Shown: one piece after another, positions 1 through 9,048 of the stretch
Layout of the letters: each line of letters begins with the position of its first letter
Numbering within the stretch: the first letter of the stretch is position 1
Assembly (NCBI RefSeq): GCF_000429185.2
Contig: NZ_AUBJ02000001.1
Coordinates: 3,968,001 to 4,032,000, forward strand
From: Actinoalloteichus caeruleus DSM 43889
Lineage (GTDB): Bacteria; Actinomycetota; Actinomycetes; Mycobacteriales; Pseudonocardiaceae
Direction of reading: 5' to 3'
DNA: 64,000 nt
Made by a program: the position numbers and the translations under genes
Notes under the pieces: model-generated
Databases searched by the model: none
Told to the model about the DNA's origin: nothing
Seen by the model: the letters and a program-made list of their open reading frames with translations, nothing else

Positions 1-1020
1 GCCGGCCATCTCGCCCAGCCTCGGGTCGTCGGGGTAGTTCGTCCCGTACCGCTCGGTGTACTCGTCGACGAGTTGCTCGACGCCCCGGACCTCGGTGGAG
101 AAGTCGCTGTGCGCCAACATCGAGAGCAGCCCGGGGACGGTGATGCTCTTGACGCTCTCGCAGTCCGGCCGGCTCACGTCCCCGACCGCGAACACCGAGA
201 AACCGGCCGGGGCCTCGGTGTGGCAGAGCGCCTCCGCCGCCGCCATCTTCATGGGCTGCTGCTCGAACATCAGCTTCGCCTGGAGGTCACCGGTGATCGC
301 GACGGCGGCGAAGGACACCACCCCGACCCAGCCGCCCAACCGGAGCGAGCGGTGCCAGACCCGGCGGTCGGGGTCGTCCTTGGGGGTGTCGCGGTGCCGC
401 CGGGCCAGGTGCCAGGCGGCGATACCGACCAGGAAGGACCCGGCGACGGCGAACGACCCGGCGATGGTGTGTGGGAAGGCGGCCAACACGGTGGAGTTGG
501 TCAGCAGCTCCCACACCGAGGTGAGACGAGGCCGACCGTCCTCGTCGAGGGCGACACCGACGGGGTGCTGCATCCACGAGTTCGCCGAGAGGATGAAGTA
601 GGCGGAGAGCACGGTCGCCAGGGACGCGGCCCAGATGCAGGCCAGGTGCACCCGCTTCGGCAGCCGGCCCCACCCGAAGATCCACAACCCGAGGAAGGTC
701 GACTCGACGAAGAAGGCGACCAGGCCCTCCATCGCCAGCGGCGCGCCGAACACGTCCCCGACGAACCGGGAGTACTCGCTCCAGTTCATGCCGAACTGGA
801 ATTCCTGCACGATGCCGGTCACCACGCCCATCGCGAAGTTGATGAGCATCAACTTGCCCCAGAACTTGGTCATCGCCAGGTACTCGGGCTTGCCCGTGCG
901 GTGCCAGGCGGTCTGCATCACCGCGACCAGGACCGACAAACCGATGGTCAGCGGCACCATCAGGAAGTGGTAGACGGTGGTGATGCCGAACTGCCACCGC
1001 GCCACGTCGAGGATCTCCAC
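1..1020 (-). CDS. cydA: Cytochrome bd ubiquinol oxidase subunit I (5' part, cut by window edge)
   Basis: Subunit I of the bd-type terminal oxidase, a membrane complex that oxidises quinol and reduces oxygen to water. The first 340 codons are visible and the C-terminus lies outside the window. Translation from the GTG at 1020 gives an N-terminus in register with E. coli CydA, including the early VYHFLMVPLT segment with the haem-ligand His, a TKFWGKL motif, and the FQFGMNWSEYSRFVGDVFGAP block. Several membrane helices follow, then the start of the quinol-binding loop. A GAGAGGAG ribosome site lies just upstream of the GTG. cydB would be expected downstream, outside the window. Confidence 0.95.
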   Translation of the reverse strand, partial: MEILDVARWQFGITTVYHFLMVPLTIGLSVLVAVMQTAWHRTGKPEYLAMTKFWGKLMLINFAMGVVTGIVQEFQFGMNWSEYSRFVGDVFGAPLAMEGLVAFFVESTFLGLWIFGWGRLPKRVHLACIWAASLATVLSAYFILSANSWMQHPVGVALDEDGRPRLTSVWELLTNSTVLAAFPHTIAGSFAVAGSFLVGIAAWHLARRHRDTPKDDPDRRVWHRSLRLGGWVGVVSFAAVAITGDLQAKLMFEQQPMKMAAAEALCHTEAPAGFSVFAVGDVSRPDCESVKSITVPGLLSMLAHSDFSTEVRGVEQLVDEYTERYGTNYPDDPRLGEMAG

Positions 1021-1622
1021 GACCCGCTCCTCTCGCCCTCAAGCGAGGACGCTAGGGGCGGCGGAGGCCGGGAAGCGGACGGTCAGGGTCCCGTTCTCCC
1101 GGGACGTTGGTCCTGAATTCGGGCCCGCTGACCTGCGGTCATGACCCCCGTCACTCCACCTGCCGGCAGCAGGGCCCAGAACCGCCACCCCACCCGGCGC
1201 TGCCGCGTGGGGGAGCAACCACCAGCCACGCCCGCCGGGCTCGTCGCGGTGGCCAGCCGGGCCCTGGTCGGTGCGGCGAGCCGACGCGGCGGGGCGTGCC
1301 GACGGCCACCGGGACGCGGGATGCGCGCCCGCCAGCCCGAGCCGACGAGGGACGTCGACTCGGGCACGGACACGCGAGATCGTCGAACCTCACCGGCCGC
1401 CTTCGTGGCCCTGGCCGACGCCGTCAAGGCCGACCGCCCGCGCGAGAGCCCCACCAGCCACCCGACCCCAGGCGGAGCCGGGGCTGTTCCCAATCCGCCC
1501 GGCCAGCGGGAGCCGGGCGGACCACACCACCGGCACCCCGTGGCAGCGGACGGAACATCGCCCCCTCCGCCCCCGTCGTGCCGCCGGGACCTGACCGGGG
1601 GACCCGGTCGCGAGGCCCGGGG
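1021..1622. other. GC-rich intergenic stretch
   Basis: About 600 nt between the cydA start and the DUF2511 stop. Both strands carry open frames, but they are Arg/Pro/Gly-rich with no family resemblance and no convincing ribosome site, so they are treated as GC-driven noise. The cydA promoter must lie near its left end. I see no terminator or repeat here. Confidence 0.5.
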
Positions 1623-1967
1623 TCAGCAGCCCGCGACGGAGATCAGGTCCGACACCGTGACCTTCACCCCGTGGCCGATCCCCGAGTCGTCCGCCCACAG
1701 GTCCTCGGGCAGGGCGGGGACTCCGGCGGCCTGGGCGGCTCCGGTGATGCCGTAGGCGGTTCCCTCGACCACCACGACCGCGCCGCCGCCCTCGCAGCCC
1801 ACCTCGGCGGTGTCGACCGTCAGCGGCCACGTCAGCCCGTCGGCGTCGAACGCCTCCCGCGAGACCTGCCGGAAACCTGTCGTCCGGTCCGGTTCCCGCT
1901 CGACCACCCCGCCGCACCCCACGGCGGCCAGGGCGACGGCGAGGACCGCTCCCGCTCTCGTTCCCAC
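1623..1967 (-). CDS. Putative lipoprotein, DUF2511-like
   Basis: A 114-aa protein with a short signal peptide ending in a lipobox-like LAAVGC around residue 18, so probably exported and lipid-anchored. The mature part (VSREAF, TWPLTVD, then VGCEG and GTAYGITG) resembles DUF2511/YebY small exported proteins of unknown function. The GTG at 1967 has only a weak ribosome site, so the start is uncertain. It stands alone, downstream of the DUF1801 gene on the same strand with a 149-nt gap. Confidence 0.65.
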   Translation of the reverse strand: MGTRAGAVLAVALAAVGCGGVVEREPDRTTGFRQVSREAFDADGLTWPLTVDTAEVGCEGGGAVVVVEGTAYGITGAAQAAGVPALPEDLWADDSGIGHGVKVTVSDLISVAGC

Positions 1968-2116
1968 GACCGTGGGTCGTCGGCGGGGCGCTCGGGGTTA
2001 CCAGCCCGGTCCCCTGCCCCGCCGGGGCGGTTCCTCTCGGCTGGCGGGAGGCGGCCGGGCCGCCGGAGACATCGCCGTCGGCAGCCGTCGCGGGCCGAGC
2101 CCTCCACCGTCCTCGA

Positions 2117-2581
2117 TCAGCCCACGGCCCTCGCGACCAGCGCGGCGATGGTCTCCGCCGCCCGGTCACCCAGCTCGGACACCGCGTACGAGGTCGGCCA
2201 CAGGCCGCCGTCGTCGTCGAGGCGTGCCTCGGGGGTGAACCCGAACGTCGAGTAGCGCTCCTTGTCGGCGGCGCCGCTGCGGAAGAAGCAGACCACCTTC
2301 CCCTTCCTCGCGTAGGCGGGCTGCCCGTACCACAGTTTCGGGGCCAGATCGGGGGCGTGGCTGGTGACGATCGCGTGCACGCGCTCCGCCGACGAACGGT
2401 CCGGTTCGGGCATCTCCCCGATCTTCGCCAGCACGTCGGCCTCGTCCGCGGCCGCCTTTCCTCCTCGGCCGCGCCCCGCCTCCTTCCGCAGTTCCTGGGC
2501 GCGTTCCCTCATGGCGGCGCGTTCCTGTTCGGAGAAACCGCCGGAGTTCGACCCGGCCTCCCCGTGCGACGTGGAACTCAT
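2117..2581 (-). CDS. DUF1801 / YdhG-fold protein
   Basis: A 154-aa soluble protein. The first ~45 residues are polar and charged. From about residue 48 the DUF1801 fold appears: a helix DVLAKIGEMPEPDRSSAERVH, then the core LAPKLWYGQPAYARKGKVVCFF and YSTFGF strands. Bacillus YdhG-type relatives were proposed as iron-binding chaperones, but actinobacterial members are uncharacterised. No neighbour in the same direction suggests a pathway. It is read divergently from the AraC gene, separated by 236 nt. Confidence 0.75.
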   Translation of the reverse strand: MSSTSHGEAGSNSGGFSEQERAAMRERAQELRKEAGRGRGGKAAADEADVLAKIGEMPEPDRSSAERVHAIVTSHAPDLAPKLWYGQPAYARKGKVVCFFRSGAADKERYSTFGFTPEARLDDDGGLWPTSYAVSELGDRAAETIAALVARAVG

Positions 2582-2805
2582 CGCTGGTCCTTTCCTGGCG
2601 GGGGTTCATCAGAGCTGGACGCGACGGTAGCCGCCCCCGATTCCGCCGGCTTCTCGAATCCTGACCGGATCGGCGGCCGCCGGGCGCACGACCCGGCACC
2701 AAGGGAGGCGGCGCTCCCCGGTGGGGCCGGGGATGGTGACCGCCAGGACACCCGCTCGCGCCACGACGTGGGGCGGCTGTTGGGAACGCCAGCGCCGTGA
2801 CGTGG

Positions 2806-2811
2806 CACGAT
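2806..2811 (+). promoter_or_regulatory. -10-like hexamer placing a leaderless start
   Basis: CACGAT followed by six bases and the ATG at 2818. There is no Shine-Dalgarno in between, so the transcript probably begins at or next to the ATG. The same arrangement recurs at many genes in this window. Confidence 0.45.
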
Positions 2812-2817
2812 GCCCCC

Positions 2818-3252
2818 ATGACTGCTGGGCGCACGGAGGCTCAACGGTTGCGGGACCTCGTGGCGCTCCGCCGGGTCCGCGACCGGATGGACCGCGAGTA
2901 CGCCAAGCCGTTGAACGTCGAGGAACTGGCCAGGGGAGTTCATGTCTCCGCCGGGCACCTGAGCAGGGAGTTCCGACGCGTGTACGGGGAGTCGCCCTAT
3001 TCGTACCTGATGACGAGGCGCATCGAGCGGGCGATGACCCTGTTGCGCCGAGGGGACCTCAGTGTCACCGAGGTGTGTTTCGAGGTCGGTTTCTCGTCGC
3101 TGGGAACGTTCAGCACGAGGTTCGCGGAACTGGTCGGAGTACCACCGAGCACCTATCGGCGGGATCATTCCCAGGCCGCGGCCGGGATTCCACCCTGCCT
3201 CGCGAAACAGGTGACCAGACCGGTCAGGAATCAAGAAGCACGACCCCGGTAG
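2818..3252 (+). CDS. AraC-family transcriptional regulator (stand-alone DNA-binding domain)
   Basis: A 144-aa protein that is almost entirely one AraC/XylS DNA-binding domain. The first helix-turn-helix is at LNVEELARGVHVSAGHLSREF and the second at LSVTEVCFEVGFSSLGTFSTRF, followed by VGVPPSTYRR. There is no sensor domain. The next two genes encode glyoxalase-fold (VOC) proteins on the same strand, and single-domain AraC proteins paired with VOC genes are common in actinomycetes, so it probably controls them. ATG 2818 was preferred to GTG 2797 because of the leaderless -10 spacing. Confidence 0.85.
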   Translation: MTAGRTEAQRLRDLVALRRVRDRMDREYAKPLNVEELARGVHVSAGHLSREFRRVYGESPYSYLMTRRIERAMTLLRRGDLSVTEVCFEVGFSSLGTFSTRFAELVGVPPSTYRRDHSQAAAGIPPCLAKQVTRPVRNQEARPR

Positions 3253-3272
3253 GCACTCCTAGCGTTCCGGGC

Positions 3273-3683
3273 ATGAACGTCACCGTCCACCACGCCTTCC
3301 TCCCGCACACCGACCCCGAGGCCGCGCTGCGGTTCTACCGGGACGCGCTGGGCTTCGAGGTCCTCGACGACGTCGGGTACGAGGAGATGCGCTGGATCAC
3401 CGTCGGCCCGCGCGGGCGGCCCGGGACGTCGATCGTGTTGCACCCGCCGACCGCCGACCCGGGCATCTCCGAGGACGAGCGCCGCACCATCGCCGAACTG
3501 ATGGCGAAGGGAAGTTTCGCGGCCATCACGCTGGCCACCGACGACCTGGACGGTCTCTTCGAACGCCTCGAAGCCGCGGGCGCGGACATCGTGCAGGAAC
3601 CGGCGGACCAGGACTACGGGGTCCGCGACTGCGCCTTCCGTGACCCGGCTGGGAACCTCGTCCGCGTCAACCAGACGGCCTGA
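3273..3683 (+). CDS. VOC family (glyoxalase-fold) protein
   Basis: A 136-aa single VOC domain built from two beta-alpha-beta3 repeats. The first begins VHHAFLPHTDPEAALRFYRDALGF, and the second ends CAFRDPAGNLVRVNQ with the usual DPxGN signature. Substrate unknown; relatives include glyoxalases, extradiol dioxygenases and drug-binding proteins. It lies 20 nt after the AraC regulator. The ATG is preceded by TAGCGT and seven bases, matching the leaderless pattern, so it may have its own promoter. Confidence 0.85.
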   Translation: MNVTVHHAFLPHTDPEAALRFYRDALGFEVLDDVGYEEMRWITVGPRGRPGTSIVLHPPTADPGISEDERRTIAELMAKGSFAAITLATDDLDGLFERLEAAGADIVQEPADQDYGVRDCAFRDPAGNLVRVNQTA

Positions 3684-3733
3684 GCGCCGCCCGCCCCGTC
3701 CCGACCACCGCACCCGGACGAAGGACCACCCCC

Positions 3734-4534
3734 GTGCGGCTCACCCTTGACCGCATCACCCTCGGCGTCCCCCGGGTCGCCGAGGCGACCGACTTCTACG
3801 CCTCGGCGTACCCGCTCGCGACCACCGGCGGGGAGCCCTCCACGTCGCTCCACCTGGCCGGCTCCGGGCGGATCGACCTCCGGGGGGTCGAGGAGCTCGC
3901 CGCGGAGGTCGACGCGAATCCGGCGAGCTCGGGTTTCCGGGGTCTCGTCCTCTCGGCCATCGTCAACCAGCCCAGTGAGGTCGAGGCCCTCCTCGACAAC
4001 GCCACCTCCCGAGGTGCGACCGTGGTCAGGCCACCGAGGAAGCGGCTGTTCGGCGAGTTCGCCGCCGCCTACCGGGCGCCCGATGGCGCGGTCTGGAAAC
4101 TGGCGGCGGTCAACAAGAGGAACACCGCTCCCGCCGTCGCCCCGGCCAGCCTCGTGGAGACCGCCGTCTACCTCGGCGTTGGCAGCCCGAAGGCGTCCGC
4201 GACGTTCTACGCGGCGCTGGGGATGCGGGTGGACCGGGACTACGGTGACAAGTTCGTCGACTTCACCGTGACCGCCGGCGCATTCCGGCTCGGCCTGCTC
4301 CCGCGCGGGGCGCTCGCGGGGGATGTCGGCGTGGACGGGCGGGGCGACGGGTTCTCCGCCACCGTCCTCACCCACACCGCCGCGTCCCGTGTCGAGCTCG
4401 ACGCCCTCCTCGGGGTGGCGCGAACCGCCGGAGCGCGGATCGTCACCCCGGCGACCCAGGTCGACGGGGATGGCCACGTCGCGCACGTCGCGGACCCCGA
4501 CGGGCATCACTGGCGGTTCACGGCTCCGGCGTGA
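3734..4534 (+). CDS. Tandem VOC family protein
   Basis: A 266-aa protein with two glyoxalase-fold domains. The first spans residues 1-120, from RITLGVPRVAEATDFYASAY to YRAPDGAVWKLA. The second spans 130-264, from TAVYLGVGSPKASATFYAALG to VADPDGHHWRF. Metal ligands cannot be assigned with confidence. The GTG start lies 50 nt after the preceding VOC gene, and both are probably controlled by the adjacent AraC protein. Function unknown beyond binding or converting a small molecule. Confidence 0.8.
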   Translation: MRLTLDRITLGVPRVAEATDFYASAYPLATTGGEPSTSLHLAGSGRIDLRGVEELAAEVDANPASSGFRGLVLSAIVNQPSEVEALLDNATSRGATVVRPPRKRLFGEFAAAYRAPDGAVWKLAAVNKRNTAPAVAPASLVETAVYLGVGSPKASATFYAALGMRVDRDYGDKFVDFTVTAGAFRLGLLPRGALAGDVGVDGRGDGFSATVLTHTAASRVELDALLGVARTAGARIVTPATQVDGDGHVAHVADPDGHHWRFTAPA

Positions 4535-4573
4535 CGAGGAGCCGGCGCGACCCGGCGGCAGGGGCACCGGCGG

Positions 4574-5779
4574 TCAGGCGACCGTCACCCCCGTCACCTG
4601 GTCCAACACCCGCAACAGGTCCGCCGACACCCGCACCCCCTCTGACAACACCAGGGTGTCGGCGGTACCGCCGTCTCCTCCCACGAGCACGACCGGTGTC
4701 ATTCCCTCGTGCCCGTCCAGCGCCTCCCCCACCGCGGCGAGCGAGTCGAACCCGTCGATCCGGAGCACCAGGGGACACGCGCCGGCCACCTCGTGGACCC
4801 GAACCCGCCGCGCGCCCAGGACCTGCCCGGCCCGGCCGGAGAACTCGGAGACGGGGATGGGGAACAGTGGTGAGCGGTCCACGAATCCGAACACCTCGGC
4901 GTAGGAACCGACGCGTTCCGCGACGTCCAAGGTCGTGTCGGCGGCTCCGGGAACCTCCCGGTCCCAGTACTCCCGCATCTCGGCCGCCGACTTCAGGTGG
5001 TAACCGGCCCCCTCGAACCGGAACCTCCTGGGGTCCGACAAGGTACTGCCGGTCTGCACGCAGAGCAGGGCGGAATGGGCCTGGGCCTGGTCCGGGGTGA
5101 CGTAGTGGCTGTCGTTCGTGGCCACGACCGCGAGACCGAGATCCCGGGAGATCGTGAGCAGACCCTCCCGCACGTCGCGTTCCACCCGCACGCCGTGGTC
5201 CATCAGCTCGACGAGGTAGTTCTCCTTGCCGAGGATGTCGCGGTACTCGCTGGCAGCCCGCAACGCCTCCCGGTACTGACCGAGGCGCAGCCGGGTCGGC
5301 ACCTCGCCCCCGGGGCACCCGGTGGTGGCGATGAGTCCGCTCGCGAACCTGGAGAGGAGCTCCCGGTCCATCCTCGGCTTCTTGTACTGCCCTTCGATCG
5401 AGGCGAGGGACGACAACCGGAAGAGATTGCGGAGCCCGGTCGCGTCGGCGGCGAGCAACGTCATGTGGGTGAAGGCGCCGCGGCCCGACACGTCACCGCC
5501 CTCGTCCCCGCTGCCAGCTCCGCCCCAGAACACCGGCTTCCGGTGGAACCGGCTCCCCGGAGCGACATAGGCCTCGATCCCGAGGATCGGCTTCACGTCG
5601 GGGTATCCGCTGGCCTGTTCCCAGAACTCGGCGGCGCCGAACATGTTCCCGTGGTCGGTCATGGCGACGGCGGGCATGCCGAGTCGGCTCGCCTCGGCGA
5701 ACAGCGGCCCCACCTTGGCCGCGCCGTCCAACATGGAGTATTCGGTGTGCACGTGGAGGTGGACGAAGGGATCGGACAC
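4574..5779 (-). CDS. PHP-domain protein: DnaE polymerase with the catalytic core deleted
   Basis: A 401-aa protein. Residues 1-311 follow the N-terminal PHP domain of actinobacterial DnaE1 closely: [58 protein letters not shown] and LFPIPV. All nine expected metal ligands appear present (H9, H11, D18, H43, E69, H105, C155, D223, H225). In mycobacterial DnaE1 this domain is the proofreading 3'-5' exonuclease. Where the polymerase palm should follow, the protein jumps to ~85 residues resembling the extreme C-terminus of DnaE ([20 protein letters not shown], then [11 protein letters not shown]). GTG 5779 was chosen for the GGGAGG upstream and alignment with DnaE. Probably a stand-alone nuclease, possibly a deletion derivative of a dnaE copy. 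Confidence 0.85.
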   Translation of the reverse strand: MSDPFVHLHVHTEYSMLDGAAKVGPLFAEASRLGMPAVAMTDHGNMFGAAEFWEQASGYPDVKPILGIEAYVAPGSRFHRKPVFWGGAGSGDEGGDVSGRGAFTHMTLLAADATGLRNLFRLSSLASIEGQYKKPRMDRELLSRFASGLIATTGCPGGEVPTRLRLGQYREALRAASEYRDILGKENYLVELMDHGVRVERDVREGLLTISRDLGLAVVATNDSHYVTPDQAQAHSALLCVQTGSTLSDPRRFRFEGAGYHLKSAAEMREYWDREVPGAADTTLDVAERVGSYAEVFGFVDRSPLFPIPVSEFSGRAGQVLGARRVRVHEVAGACPLVLRIDGFDSLAAVGEALDGHEGMTPVVLVGGDGGTADTLVLSEGVRVSADLLRVLDQVTGVTVA

Positions 5780-6027
5780 TGTTCGGCCTCCCAGGCAGCT
5801 GCGAGCACGAGCTTGAACACCTGGAGTGACAGTACGATCACACAGAGACATTTCCGTTGCCCTGGCCGGCGCCAGGCGGGCGTGCCGAACGCCCGGGTCG
5901 GTTGGCTGGGCCCCTGCCGCGGCCAGGCCGGGCCCTGATCCCGACGCTCGGGCATCCGTTACCCGTGCCGGTTCGGGCAGCGCGCACGGCCACCGGTTCC
6001 CGTTCCGCCGGCCGGGTACCGCCTCGC

Positions 6028-6756
6028 TCAGGTCAACGCGGCCGAGACCGCCTCGGCGGCGGTGACGGTGAGCGGGCCCACCGTGGCCTCGTCCACCGGG
6101 CGCAGCGCCACCACCCCGACGCTCGCCCGGAGTCCGGTCACCCCGCGCACCGGGGCGGCGACGCCGTAGGCGCCCTCCTGGATCTCCCCGCTGGAGAACA
6201 CCCAGTGCCGGTCGGCGGACAGGTCGATGGCCCGCCCGGCCGCGCCCTGCCGTGCCGGGTGCCGGTAGCCCACCCGGTAGGAGACGTGGAAGACGGTCCA
6301 GGTGGGTTCGACGACCGCCACGACCTGGGCCTCCTCGCCGTCGGCCACCGTGATGTGCGCGGTCGCTCCGGTCCGTTCGGCCAGTTCCCGCAGCGCGGGC
6401 AGCGCGGCCAGCCGCACCTGGGGCAGCACGTTGCCCGCCAGGGTGAGCAGGCCGAGACCGAGCCGAACCCTTGACCCCTCCCGACGGACCAGGCCCCGCG
6501 CCTGGAGCGGCCCCAGCAGCCGGTACACGGCGGCTCGACTGACCCGGATGGCGGCCGCGAGTTCGCTGATGGTCGGGGCGTCGGACTGCGCCTCGGCGAC
6601 CGCCTGCAACAACGCCAACCCCCGTTCGAGGGTGAGGGAGCGTTCGCGCGGGAGCCCGGGGAGCTCGACCTCGGCGACCGGTTCCTCGGCTACCGGGCCG
6701 CGCGTCGTCACCGGGCTCGTGGCGGTCGCCGGTTGTCGGGTGGTGGGGACGGACAT
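6028..6756 (-). CDS. IclR-family transcriptional regulator of the homogentisate genes
   Basis: A 242-aa regulator. After a disordered N-terminus, a winged helix-turn-helix starts at about residue 45 ([38 protein letters not shown]), followed by the IclR effector-binding domain ([44 protein letters not shown]). It is the last gene of a minus-strand pair, starting one base after the fahA stop, so it is almost certainly co-transcribed with fahA. IclR members (e.g. HmgR) often control tyrosine/homogentisate degradation. ATG 6756 was preferred to upstream in-frame codons that overlap fahA. Confidence 0.88.
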   Translation of the reverse strand: MSVPTTRQPATATSPVTTRGPVAEEPVAEVELPGLPRERSLTLERGLALLQAVAEAQSDAPTISELAAAIRVSRAAVYRLLGPLQARGLVRREGSRVRLGLGLLTLAGNVLPQVRLAALPALRELAERTGATAHITVADGEEAQVVAVVEPTWTVFHVSYRVGYRHPARQGAAGRAIDLSADRHWVFSSGEIQEGAYGVAAPVRGVTGLRASVGVVALRPVDEATVGPLTVTAAEAVSAALT

Positions 6757-6757
6757 G

Positions 6758-7996
6758 TCAGCGTCCGGGACCGCGTACGGCGGTCGGCTCGACGTCGGCG
6801 GGCAGTACCCGGCCCGTGACCTCGGCCAGCCCGACGACCGAGCCGTCCGGTCCCGGTGCGGTGGCCGTGATCTCGACGGTGTCCCCGTCGAGCAGGAAGG
6901 CACGGGTGGTGCCGTCGTCGAGGGTCACCGGTTCCCGGCCTCCCCAGCTCAGTTCGAGGAAGGAACCGCGTTCCGCCCGGTCCGGGCCGGACACCGTCCC
7001 GGAGGCGAAGAGGTCGCCGGGACGGACCGTCGCCCCGTTCACCGTGAGGTGCGCCAGCTGCTGCGCCGGCGACCAGGCCATCTCGGCGAACGGTGGTCGG
7101 CTCACCACGGTGCCGTTCCAGCGGACCTCGAGCCTCAGGTCCAAGCCCCAGGGCTCGTCCTCCGACAGGTAGTCCAGCAGGGGGTTCGGCGCCGGGGGTG
7201 TGGGCACCCGCGCCGCCTCCAACGCGGCCAGCGGGGTGATCCAGTGGGCGAGGGAGGTGGCGAACGACTTGCCCAGGAAGGGGCCCAACGGCTGGTACTC
7301 CCACGCCTGGATGTCCCGGGCCGACCAGTCGTTGACCAGCGCGACCCCCAGGACGTGGTCGGCCAGCTCGGCGGTGCCCACCTCGCCCCGGACCGGTCCG
7401 CCGCAGACGAAACCCACCTCGGCCTCGATGTCCAGCCGCTCGCTCGGTCCGAACACCGGGCCCGTGGAGCCCTGCGGTCTCCGTTGCCCTCTCGGCCGGC
7501 GCACGGGGGTTCCGCTGGCGATGACCGTGCCGGCCCGCCCGTGGTACCCGACCGGCAGGTGCGTCCAGTTCGGGAGCAGCGGGTCGGAGTCCGGGCGGAA
7601 GATCCGACCGACGTTCTCCGCGTGGTGCCGCGAGGAGTAGAAGTCGACGTAGTCGGCGACCGCGAACGGCAGCACCGGCCGGACCTCCGCCAACGGCACG
7701 AGGTCGGCGCCGGGCGGCGCTGATCCGCGGTCGACGACCTCGCGCAGCCTCTCCCGCAGTTCCGCCCACGCCGGGCGCCCGGCCGCCAACAGCGGGTCCA
7801 GCGAGTCGGCGGCCAGTGGTCCGGACAGCCGTGGTCCGAGGTGGGTCGCCAGTGGGCGCAACGGCAGCGCGTGGTCGCCCACCCGCACGAGCGCACCCGT
7901 CGCGGTCTCCGCGCGCACCCGCCCCACCCCGTAGGGCAGGGTCTGCGGTCCGAACGGGTCGGCCGCGCTGAACGCGGGGTCGTCGATCCAGCTCAC
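6758..7996 (-). CDS. fahA: Fumarylacetoacetase
   Basis: A 412-aa cytoplasmic enzyme that hydrolyses fumarylacetoacetate to fumarate and acetoacetate, the last step of tyrosine breakdown. The small N-terminal domain (residues 1-110) is followed by the metal-dependent FAH core: VADYVDFYSSRHHAENVG with the catalytic His, LPVGYHGRAGTV, the EAEVGFV metal site, LVNDWSARDIQAWEYQPLGPF and FLGKSFATSLAHWITP. The GTG start has a GGAAGG about 9 nt upstream. It lies in a cluster with the IclR regulator and hmgA. Maleylacetoacetate isomerase and HppD are not in the window. Confidence 0.95.
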   Translation of the reverse strand: MSWIDDPAFSAADPFGPQTLPYGVGRVRAETATGALVRVGDHALPLRPLATHLGPRLSGPLAADSLDPLLAAGRPAWAELRERLREVVDRGSAPPGADLVPLAEVRPVLPFAVADYVDFYSSRHHAENVGRIFRPDSDPLLPNWTHLPVGYHGRAGTVIASGTPVRRPRGQRRPQGSTGPVFGPSERLDIEAEVGFVCGGPVRGEVGTAELADHVLGVALVNDWSARDIQAWEYQPLGPFLGKSFATSLAHWITPLAALEAARVPTPPAPNPLLDYLSEDEPWGLDLRLEVRWNGTVVSRPPFAEMAWSPAQQLAHLTVNGATVRPGDLFASGTVSGPDRAERGSFLELSWGGREPVTLDDGTTRAFLLDGDTVEITATAPGPDGSVVGLAEVTGRVLPADVEPTAVRGPGR

Positions 7997-8113
7997 ACGA
8001 TCACCCTTCCGCAGGGAGGTGGTCGTACACCACCGAATTGACCGGGCGCGGCCGGCGTCCGGCATGGCGGGCACACCGACGCGACCCCCGCGCGTCGGTG
8101 CGGCGTCACCTGG

Positions 8114-8989
8114 TCACAGCAGGCCGAGTTCACGGAGATCGTCGAGCGGCTCGCTCAACGAGCAGGAGCCGTAGGAGGCGAACACGCCCCGCACGGCGCG
8201 GGCCGCCTCGTCGGAGAGCTCCTTGGCCTCCTCGGCGAGCGCGGTGGCGTCGTCGCTCGCCAACGCCTCCCGGACATCCCGACCTGACAGCGCCCTGGCG
8301 CAGGCGACCAGCAGGTTCAGGAACCCGTGGTGGGGGAAGTTGGTCTCCTCGTCCATGTAGCGCACCGCGTGGTGCATCCCCGCCGTCGCCTTGAAGGGGA
8401 TGCCGGTGCTGCTGGCCACCGACAGGAAGTCGGCCACCTGGTCGACGGAGGGGAACGCCTCGGGGGTGAGGCCGCCGCACCGCAGCTTGGCCCACGAGCC
8501 GTGCTCGGCGACCCGCCGCACGCTGTCCAGCCAGCCGGCGCCGCCGCGGCGCGGTTCGATGACGCGGATGACGTCCTCCGGCACGAACTCGGACACGCGT
8601 TCGAGCCACACGTCGTCCACCTCGGACGGCGCGGGCATCTCCACCATGTTCAGCGACAGCAGTTCGGTGCGGGACTCCACGATGGATACGGCCTTGGGCA
8701 CTCCCCCCAATCCGGTGTCGATGACCAGCGACAACGCCACCGGGCGCAGCGGCTTCGCCTTGATCAGTTCGGTGATGAGTTCCGGCAGCCGCGACGAGGG
8801 GCAGAGGAACAGCCCCATGACGCCGGCCGCGTTACCAGCCCGTCCCTCCAGATGGCCGCGAACCGCCTCGGCCATTCCGGTGTTGGCGGGCGGGAAGAGC
8901 GCGGCGTCGTCGACCAACCGCGCGAGCAGGGGAGGGATCCCCCGCGGACCGGGAGCATGAAGTTCAACGGCGCTTGACACGGCTGACAC
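8114..8989 (-). CDS. Conserved hypothetical protein divergent from hmgA
   Basis: About 292 aa, soluble, no signal peptide. I do not recognise the family. Visible segments include LLARLVDDAALFPPANTGMAEA near the N-terminus, alternating strand-helix units (VALSLVIDTG, WAKLRCGGLTPEAFPS) and FKATAGMHHAVRY. This layout suggests a beta/alpha barrel, with GMHHAVRY a possible ligand or metal site. It is divergent from hmgA with only 59 nt between the chosen starts, and lies 117 nt upstream of fahA on the same strand, so a role in aromatic catabolism is plausible. Start uncertain: GTG 8989 chosen, GTG 8980 and ATG 9028 possible. Confidence 0.7.
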   Translation of the reverse strand: MSAVSSAVELHAPGPRGIPPLLARLVDDAALFPPANTGMAEAVRGHLEGRAGNAAGVMGLFLCPSSRLPELITELIKAKPLRPVALSLVIDTGLGGVPKAVSIVESRTELLSLNMVEMPAPSEVDDVWLERVSEFVPEDVIRVIEPRRGGAGWLDSVRRVAEHGSWAKLRCGGLTPEAFPSVDQVADFLSVASSTGIPFKATAGMHHAVRYMDEETNFPHHGFLNLLVACARALSGRDVREALASDDATALAEEAKELSDEAARAVRGVFASYGSCSLSEPLDDLRELGLL

Positions 8990-8998
8990 GCTAGTGCC

Positions 8999-9038
8999 GG
9001 AACGAACAATGAACAAAGGTGTCCGCATAACGAACACC
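8999..9038. promoter_or_regulatory. Shared promoter/operator region of hmgA and its divergent neighbour
   Basis: An AT-rich 40-nt patch in an otherwise GC-rich gap. It holds the direct repeat AACGAACA at 9001-9008 and 9029-9036, with a further GAACAA between them. Position and composition fit an operator for the IclR protein encoded at 6028-6756; no binding site is proven. Confidence 0.45.
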
Positions 9039-9048
9039 GGGAGCCAGC

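Noticed and set aside
287-1042. A 251-codon minus-strand frame overlapping cydA
   Set aside because: A different frame of the same strand gives a full-quality CydA N-terminus with a ribosome site.
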